Source: Gracilaria caudata (taxonomy: Eukaryota; Rhodophyta; Florideophyceae; Gracilariales; Gracilariaceae). From it: 11,950 bases of DNA. The DNA lies in the NCBI GenBank assembly GCA_030374735.1, contig JASCIV010000804.1:1-11950 (forward strand). Direction: 5' to 3'. Of the stretch, positions 7,356-11,950 are shown piece after piece. The notes under the pieces were generated by a model. The model saw only the letters and a program-made list of their open reading frames with translations, was not told where the DNA came from and searched no databases. How positions within the stretch are numbered: position 1 is the stretch's first letter; every line of letters begins with the position of its first letter. The position numbers and the translations under genes are program-made.

Positions 7356-10172
7356 ATGCGTCCTCAGAGTGATCACGTCTATCCTCAAAAGCGGCGACGC
7401 TGCGAAAACGGTCCCGCGCCCTCACGGTCTCAACCGCTGCAGAACAACCGTCACGTTTCGGACGCTCTCGCGAATAATGCCTACTCGCGCCTCTCTAGCG
7501 CCAACGCCAACGCCAACGCGAACAGCAACCTGTCTACGCCTCCAACTCCGTCCAACAACCCTTCGGCTCATTGCGTCGCATCGGGCAACACCTTTCAAGC
7601 ACCAGTACAAAACAATTCTGCCACTGCTTCTGGGAACCTGCCATGGCCCCCACCACAGCCGTTTACTCCGCAACAAAGATCATCGCTGTCCGCCATTGCA
7701 AACCTCATGAACTCTTCAAATGTCTCTGCTCCGAATTCCCGCCATGCTCCCGCACCACCACCCTTTCCCCCGTATAACAACACAAGCCCACCTATACCTC
7801 CCCCACCGTTTGTTCCCCCTATTCCTGGTACCGTTCCATCGCCCGAGTTTCTGCCCCAATTCATGCAGATGCCTTTCATGGCTCGCTCGTATCGTAACCA
7901 ACCTCAAACACGATCAAACTCAATACCTGGCCCTGTACAAGCACCGCCTCCATCAGGACCTCCCTCCGCCAAGGCTCCGAGAATGCGATATATGCCACAG
8001 TCTCCAAACACCCGGGTCACCTCTTCGCGTCCGTTTGCTTCAAACGCGGCGACTTCGCAGCAAACTCCGCAGACCGTGGTCCGAAATGGAACCCAATTAT
8101 TCACCCCAGGCTCTCGCACCATCAACACACGACAGCCACAACATCATGCGTCTTCTGCTGGTAGAAGTGGCCATTCTACAAGCCATCACCAATCGCGAGA
8201 AGGACCCCCAATGTCAATACGCGATATCCAACCAGTGAAAAATGCGCTAGCCCTGTTTCGCGATGGCAGCCCCGTACTGATTGCCCTGACGCAAACTATT
8301 GTGCAAGCGGGCAGGCTGCACTTAACGCCGCAGATGCAGCGGGAGAAGATTTTGAATTTCAAGGGGTTTCCGGCGTCAACAAGCCCAAACTCGCGATGGC
8401 TAAACACCCTGAACAAGCATGATCTTGATATTCTTGCCTGGGTCTTTTGCGTCGCGAAGCATGGTAGAAAAGATGAAGTTGCGAAAAGGATAATATTATC
8501 CTTGATGTCTCCACTCAAGTACCGCATTCCAGCCGCCTCAAAGAAACCAATGATTCCCTCTAGGATTCACGCGAGACACCATCAACACACGCAGTATACG
8601 AGTATCAATTCGCGCTCTGCGGCAGTGGGCCGACCCAGAGGCAACATGCCTTCCTTAGGTTTACAACCTGCTGATAGCCATACGGGCGGGCTGGTAAACC
8701 CTCAGAGAATGCTAGACAACCTAGAGCGACAAATATCGAATCCGAGATCAGGGAGTGCTCAGCAGAGCAGAGATAGGCAAATGCAAACCATATGCAATGA
8801 GACACTTTCAGATTTCTCATTTGACATTGGGGAAAACCCTTTCAACAAACCACTCAATCCGCCTCTTGGGTATCCGCGATTCGTTCTGTTTACTGCTATG
8901 CAGCTTACTCGAGGAAACGACGACCCTGTGCTGCAATTTCTGACACCACCACCCATCGACCCTTTGACTCGTACGGAAGTGAAGGGTGGTGATGTGCAGG
9001 TTCATCTCCGATGTTTACGAGTTGATTTTGAGAAGCCCAAAACATCGTGGCAGCAAACTTGGCCGTTCCCAGCCACATGTCGGGTAAATGGAAACAGTAT
9101 TGCTTTGAACCAAGCACAGCGATACACAAACGGGAAGTTGGCGGGGAGGGATTCAGCGACAAATATAACTCCATATCTTCGAAAATACAAGCCAGCGGGA
9201 CCCAATGTTCACAATATGGTCGTGTTGCGGAGGCAAATCAATAGTGCGAGTGCATCTAGTGGACAGTTTGTGCTTATTGCTCAGGAAGTTTTGGTTATCA
9301 GTCATGAAACTATGACGAAATCAGTTTTTGAGGCAAGTGAAAAGTACTGGAAAGAGTACAGACGAACTCAAATCGAAAAAGGAAACATAACGGAGAATAC
9401 CTCAGAGTTCGAAATGGCAAGAAAGGGAGTTATGTTGTTTCTCACGGATCCGGATGGATTGACGGTATCTTCAATGAAAGTATCTTTGCGTTGCCCCTTG
9501 GGTTTAACTCGGATAAAAACTCCAGTTAAGGGAAAGCGATGTCAGCACGTTCAATGCTTTGACCTGGACAACTTCCTGGAATATTCTCGACGAAGCTCAA
9601 AGTTCGAGTGCCCTGTTTGTAACAAGACAACAGCACAGCCAGCGATGCTTGTAGTTTCGCCGTACATTCAGCATGCGTTGAAGGAACATCTTGATTGCGA
9701 CGAAGTCGAGATCTTCGCAGACGGTACAATGGTTCAAGTGGAGCGCAAGATGACTGGTGTAGCTTCTGACGACGATGAGGAACAAATTGTTGGGAGAGTT
9801 AAACCAAGTGCCGGGAAGCAAAGACCGGGATTGTCGCCTGCAAAAACTTGTGAGGTTGTGGATCTCACGTTGGACAGTGATGACGAATCACCTGCGCTAA
9901 TCTCTAGCAGAGGAACAGCGAATCGCACCGGGATCACAACAGGCCAAGAATCTAATCGCGCAAATGGTGTTCATAATATTGAAACTGTGAACCATGAGAA
10001 TGACTCTGAGGTTGAAGTCGATCAAGACATGGTTTTTACCTTTCAAGCAGATGACTATGGCTGGGGTGAAATATCAGAAGTTGGAAATGGGTCGAGGGCT
10101 CAGCAATTGCCAACTGGAAATCGTGACAAAGAGAATTGGACTTGTGATGTCATTGCAATCGATTCAGACTGA
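7356..10172 (+). CDS. Siz/PIAS-type SUMO E3 ligase (SAP, PINIT, SP-RING)
   Basis: The 938-residue product is predicted to transfer SUMO from the E2 enzyme Ubc9 to nuclear substrates. A basic patch at 11-15 (QKRRR) may be a nuclear signal. Residues 20-285 are Pro/Asn/Ser-rich and disordered. A SAP-like DNA-binding motif lies at about 349-384 (LNKHDLDIL, then HGRKDEVAKRI). A PINIT domain spans about 495-650, with DVQVHLRCLRV, then a VNG, then TNITPYL in place of the PINIT signature. The SP-RING is at about 690-775: zinc ligands Cys729, His731, Cys752 and Cys755, with conserved Cys713 (LRCPL) and Cys734 (QCFDL). The usual Trp before the CPVC is Phe750. SUMO-interacting motifs are EVVDLTLDSDDE (833-844) and the C-terminal DVIAIDSD. 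There is no PHD finger, unlike plant SIZ1; yeast Siz and animal PIAS also lack one. Start 7356 is the first ATG in frame; the next is residue 118. The frame is uninterrupted. Confidence 0.93.
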   Translation: MRPQSDHVYPQKRRRCENGPAPSRSQPLQNNRHVSDALANNAYSRLSSANANANANSNLSTPPTPSNNPSAHCVASGNTFQAPVQNNSATASGNLPWPPPQPFTPQQRSSLSAIANLMNSSNVSAPNSRHAPAPPPFPPYNNTSPPIPPPPFVPPIPGTVPSPEFLPQFMQMPFMARSYRNQPQTRSNSIPGPVQAPPPSGPPSAKAPRMRYMPQSPNTRVTSSRPFASNAATSQQTPQTVVRNGTQLFTPGSRTINTRQPQHHASSAGRSGHSTSHHQSREGPPMSIRDIQPVKNALALFRDGSPVLIALTQTIVQAGRLHLTPQMQREKILNFKGFPASTSPNSRWLNTLNKHDLDILAWVFCVAKHGRKDEVAKRIILSLMSPLKYRIPAASKKPMIPSRIHARHHQHTQYTSINSRSAAVGRPRGNMPSLGLQPADSHTGGLVNPQRMLDNLERQISNPRSGSAQQSRDRQMQTICNETLSDFSFDIGENPFNKPLNPPLGYPRFVLFTAMQLTRGNDDPVLQFLTPPPIDPLTRTEVKGGDVQVHLRCLRVDFEKPKTSWQQTWPFPATCRVNGNSIALNQAQRYTNGKLAGRDSATNITPYLRKYKPAGPNVHNMVVLRRQINSASASSGQFVLIAQEVLVISHETMTKSVFEASEKYWKEYRRTQIEKGNITENTSEFEMARKGVMLFLTDPDGLTVSSMKVSLRCPLGLTRIKTPVKGKRCQHVQCFDLDNFLEYSRRSSKFECPVCNKTTAQPAMLVVSPYIQHALKEHLDCDEVEIFADGTMVQVERKMTGVASDDDEEQIVGRVKPSAGKQRPGLSPAKTCEVVDLTLDSDDESPALISSRGTANRTGITTGQESNRANGVHNIETVNHENDSEVEVDQDMVFTFQADDYGWGEISEVGNGSRAQQLPTGNRDKENWTCDVIAIDSD
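7500..7529 (+). repeat. In-frame 6-base repeat encoding Ala-Asn
   Basis: Three perfect GCCAAC units are followed by GCGAAC and AGCAAC, coding for four Ala-Asn pairs and a Ser-Asn (residues 49-58 of the SUMO ligase). The unit is a multiple of three, so changes in copy number would only lengthen or shorten the disordered N-terminal region. It is a likely length-polymorphic site. Confidence 0.85.
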
Positions 10173-11090
10173 CTCCATCTTTTTTTCTTTTGTGAATAAC
10201 CACAGTTCTCTCTTTACTAAAATTAACTTCAGATGGTGTTAGGTGTGCTTTGCCAATTGTGTTCCGGAGCAGTGGAACGAGTTCCGATTTAACAGTGCTT
10301 ACGGGATAACAGGTTAAATAGAGAGCGGAATTGAAACAAGTCCAAGCTTGCATCGTACGTCAGCTAGGATTCCAGGTTAGTAGCGGCTACCCTTCTGTCA
10401 AAGAATAAGACTCTTTGAGACTGTAACAGTTCGATTTGACTCTCAAAAGGAGTGATGGTAGTTAGCACCCACGCAGTTGGTTGGGTACATTTGATACGCT
10501 CCGTGTTGGCCTTTCTGGTGAGAGAGCGTTTTTTCGACAAAGACGCTCAGCAGTAAGTCGTAATTAGGCTTACGTGCTCATAAAAAGAAGAAGATACGCT
10601 TCAAAAGAAACAACTTCGCGCATTCGAAGAAAAGCTGATGTGTTCAATGTTCGCGATTCGTAGCAGCGCAACTTAGAGATCATTCCGAGGGCGAGCCAAG
10701 CCCCTTTTTGCTGTCAAGACAACCTCAGAGGGATTGATTCTTCGGAAAGATTCCATGATATTTTGGGCCTCTCACCTCACAACTTTGGTAACTTTGTGTA
10801 CCGACGTACTGGGACCCAACCTTGTCATCAGCACCATGTAAAGTACGCCATTAACGCACTTCAAAATATTTACCACGCCAGCCGAACATCTACCATCTGT
10901 GGCACAGCTACTCTGTGATCTAAGCCAAAGGTGTACGATAACTGTCTGCTGAGAAATGTTCAGAGCGTGGCCGTGAGCTGCAGAAAGTACCGTGCAGAGT
11001 TTGATCAGACATGTGCCCAAAATGTTCTTGGCCTTCTTACTGTCGCAATAGATTGCAATCCTGGATTGGATCCAATGGCTATTGTTAACC
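10173..11090. other. 3' flank of the SUMO ligase gene, no gene seen
   Basis: A T-rich tract (10183-10193) directly follows the stop codon. No AATAAA is present in the next few hundred bases, so the polyadenylation site cannot be placed. Frames are short. The longest, on the - strand (11158-10772), begins at GTG and shows no known motif. Composition is more AT-rich than in the genes. Confidence 0.5.
11051..11076. repeat. Two adjacent perfect palindromes
   Basis: GATTGCAATC (11051-11060) and ATTGGATCCAAT (11065-11076) are each exactly self-complementary. The first shares its core with the inverted repeat starting at 11091, so it may be a subterminal copy of the same motif lying just outside the proposed element. 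Confidence 0.7.
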
Positions 11091-11525
11091 CGAATTGCAA
11101 TCGGATTGCAACGAACAGACCGTAGTGATACGTTAAAATGTTTTAGAAGACGCAACACTCATTGCGCTCTTTGAACGTAATGTTATCATTACCGTATCGC
11201 TTACAAAGACTACTACGTTAAGATACAGCTGTATTGTCATTGTGCTGTCGTATGGTTCTACAGTTGAACATGGTTCATCTTGAACGAGGATCCCGATCGT
11301 GACATGGCCCTACATAAAACGCTTTCTGTTTACGTTTTACATCCAACACTCTTGTCAACCACTGTGGTAGCGTAACTAGGCTACGAAATGGAACGTTTGT
11401 CTACAAACTTTGTGGACTATTGCGACAAAAATATTGACGCAGAACCGCGTGAACACTACATCACAACTCTTTGAAGCTATTTTGTTTCTAAGAGAGATTT
11501 TGGAACGCTCACCTTGTTCAAAAAG

Positions 11526-11547
11526 CTCTGTTTCTTCTGAAACAGAG
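11526..11547. repeat. Perfect hairpin, 9-bp stem with 4-base loop
   Basis: CTCTGTTTC (11526-11534) and GAAACAGAG (11539-11547) pair exactly around TTCT. A second TGTTTCTTCT occurs shortly after, so the left arm and loop are partly duplicated. It lies inside the proposed inverted-repeat element and has no obvious gene beside it. Confidence 0.75.
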
Positions 11548-11641
11548 TGAGGAAGTTGTTTCTTCTTAGCTATAGTAGTTGTATGAAGTGTTCTGATAAA
11601 GCTAGCAGTACCGTTATTCAATCTTTGATCTGTGTTGCGAT

Positions 11642-11682
11642 TGCAGTCAGATCGCATAGACAAGATTGGACTGCAATCCGAT
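11642..11682. repeat. Two direct copies of a TGCAATCCGAT-like motif
   Basis: TGCAGTCAGAT (11642-11652) and TGCAATCCGAT (11672-11682) match at 9 of 11 positions with a 30-base period. The second is also the right inverted repeat of the proposed element, so the pair probably reflects subterminal repetition at its right end. Confidence 0.55.
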
Positions 11683-11690
11683 ACAATTCG

Positions 11691-11950
11691 ATTCTCTCAA
11701 CTCCTCTTTGTATTTGAAGATTGTTGTCCGCAGAAGAAGTCTGCTGGGTTCACGGCCACAGGAGTCTTTATCAAAATGAGCACTCTTGGCCTTCTTAAAG
11801 AGAGAAAACTGTATTTGAAGCCTAATATACGCTGCGTTACGGTTGAATCAAGGTAATAAAGTATTACTTCCAGAGGACGACGAAAGCAGAGAGGATTACA
11901 ATCGTTCGCGGGCTGCGGAAGTTACTTTAGCACAGTTCTACACTGGGCAC
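11691..11950. other. Right edge of window, no gene assigned
   Basis: A + strand frame (11632-11856) runs across the repeat and ends before the edge; its product is unrecognised. AATAAA at 11855-11860 could be a polyadenylation signal for a transcript ending here, but no gene is seen for it. Confidence 0.35.

Larger units (their letters stand above)
11091..11690. mobile_element. Possible small non-autonomous transposon with inverted repeats
   Basis: CGAATTGCAATCGGATTGCA (11091-11110) and TGCAATCCGATACAATTCG (11672-11690) are inverted copies. Eleven and seven bases match exactly on either side of one small mismatch and gap, giving about 18 of 20. They bound roughly 600 bases with no recognisable coding sequence. 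The left copy is itself part of a 17-base palindrome (11095-11111). Just inside the right end, GTTGCGATTGCAGTC is a further related copy, suggesting subterminal repeats. This pattern fits a MITE or other deletion derivative of a DNA transposon. No target-site duplication is visible next to 11091 or 11690, so the true ends may lie elsewhere or be eroded. Confidence 0.35.

Noticed and set aside
7069..8238. + strand frames 7069-7710 and 7720-8238 overlapping the SUMO ligase
   Set aside because: They are shadows in another frame of the C-rich N-terminal coding region of the ligase, whose domains fix the true frame.
10410..10450. Possible tRNA T-arm (AGTTCGATTTGACT) and nearby TTTGAGA/TCTCAAA pairing
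   Set aside because: No acceptor stem, D-arm or anticodon arm can be built around it, so it is not a tRNA gene.
10554..10559. GTAAGT donor-like hexamer downstream of the SUMO ligase
   Set aside because: There is no open frame leading into it, and the hexamer count on this strand is close to chance expectation.
10772..11158. 128-codon - strand frame
   Set aside because: It begins at GTG, has no recognisable motif and crosses the left inverted repeat. It is probably a chance frame.
1..11950. CRISPR arrays, rRNA genes, riboswitches, bacterial operons
   Set aside because: No regularly spaced direct repeats, no rRNA-like conserved segments and no bacterial gene starts were seen. The SUMO ligase marks the DNA as eukaryotic.

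Overview
The window is nuclear DNA of a eukaryote. It carries two protein genes on the + strand and no ribosome binding sites, operons or other bacterial features. One gene encodes a SAP/PINIT/SP-RING SUMO ligase, a family found only in eukaryotes. The long coding regions have almost no introns, the one good intron candidate is only 54 bases, and the flanks look like decayed transposon DNA. This would fit a compact algal genome, perhaps a red alga, but that placement is inference and is not shown by any single sequence feature.

Layout: 1-3188 holds no intact gene. It contains a probable fragment of a copia-type retrotransposon RNase H on the - strand (about 1521-1643), a few short repeats, and short frames with no recognisable product. 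From 3189 to 4351 the DNA becomes GC- and then pyrimidine-rich. Two open frames here (ending at 3437 and 3875) both stop inside a GTAAGT splice-donor consensus, so they may be 5' exons of the next gene. Gene 1 (4352-6193) encodes a 613-residue protein with a disordered Pro/Ser/Thr-rich N half and a helical, TPR-like C half. It contains a likely 54-base phase-1 intron (5085-5138) whose length keeps the frame open.

An intergenic stretch (6194-7355) holds a weak cysteine-rich frame on the - strand and then a pyrimidine-rich leader. Gene 2 (7356-10172) encodes a 938-residue Siz/PIAS-type SUMO E3 ligase. In order it has a basic N-terminal patch, a long Pro/Asn/Ser-rich region, a SAP motif, a PINIT domain, an SP-RING and two SUMO-interacting motifs. 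From 10173 to the end no gene is recognisable. A ~600-base stretch bounded by a diverged ~20-base inverted repeat (11091-11690) may be a small non-autonomous transposon.

The two genes lie in the same direction but 1.16 kb apart, each with its own leader, so they are probably transcribed separately. Nothing in the sequence ties their functions together. No convincing novel multi-gene system was found. The points most worth checking are the gene 1 exon structure, the unusual architecture of the SUMO ligase and the inverted-repeat element.
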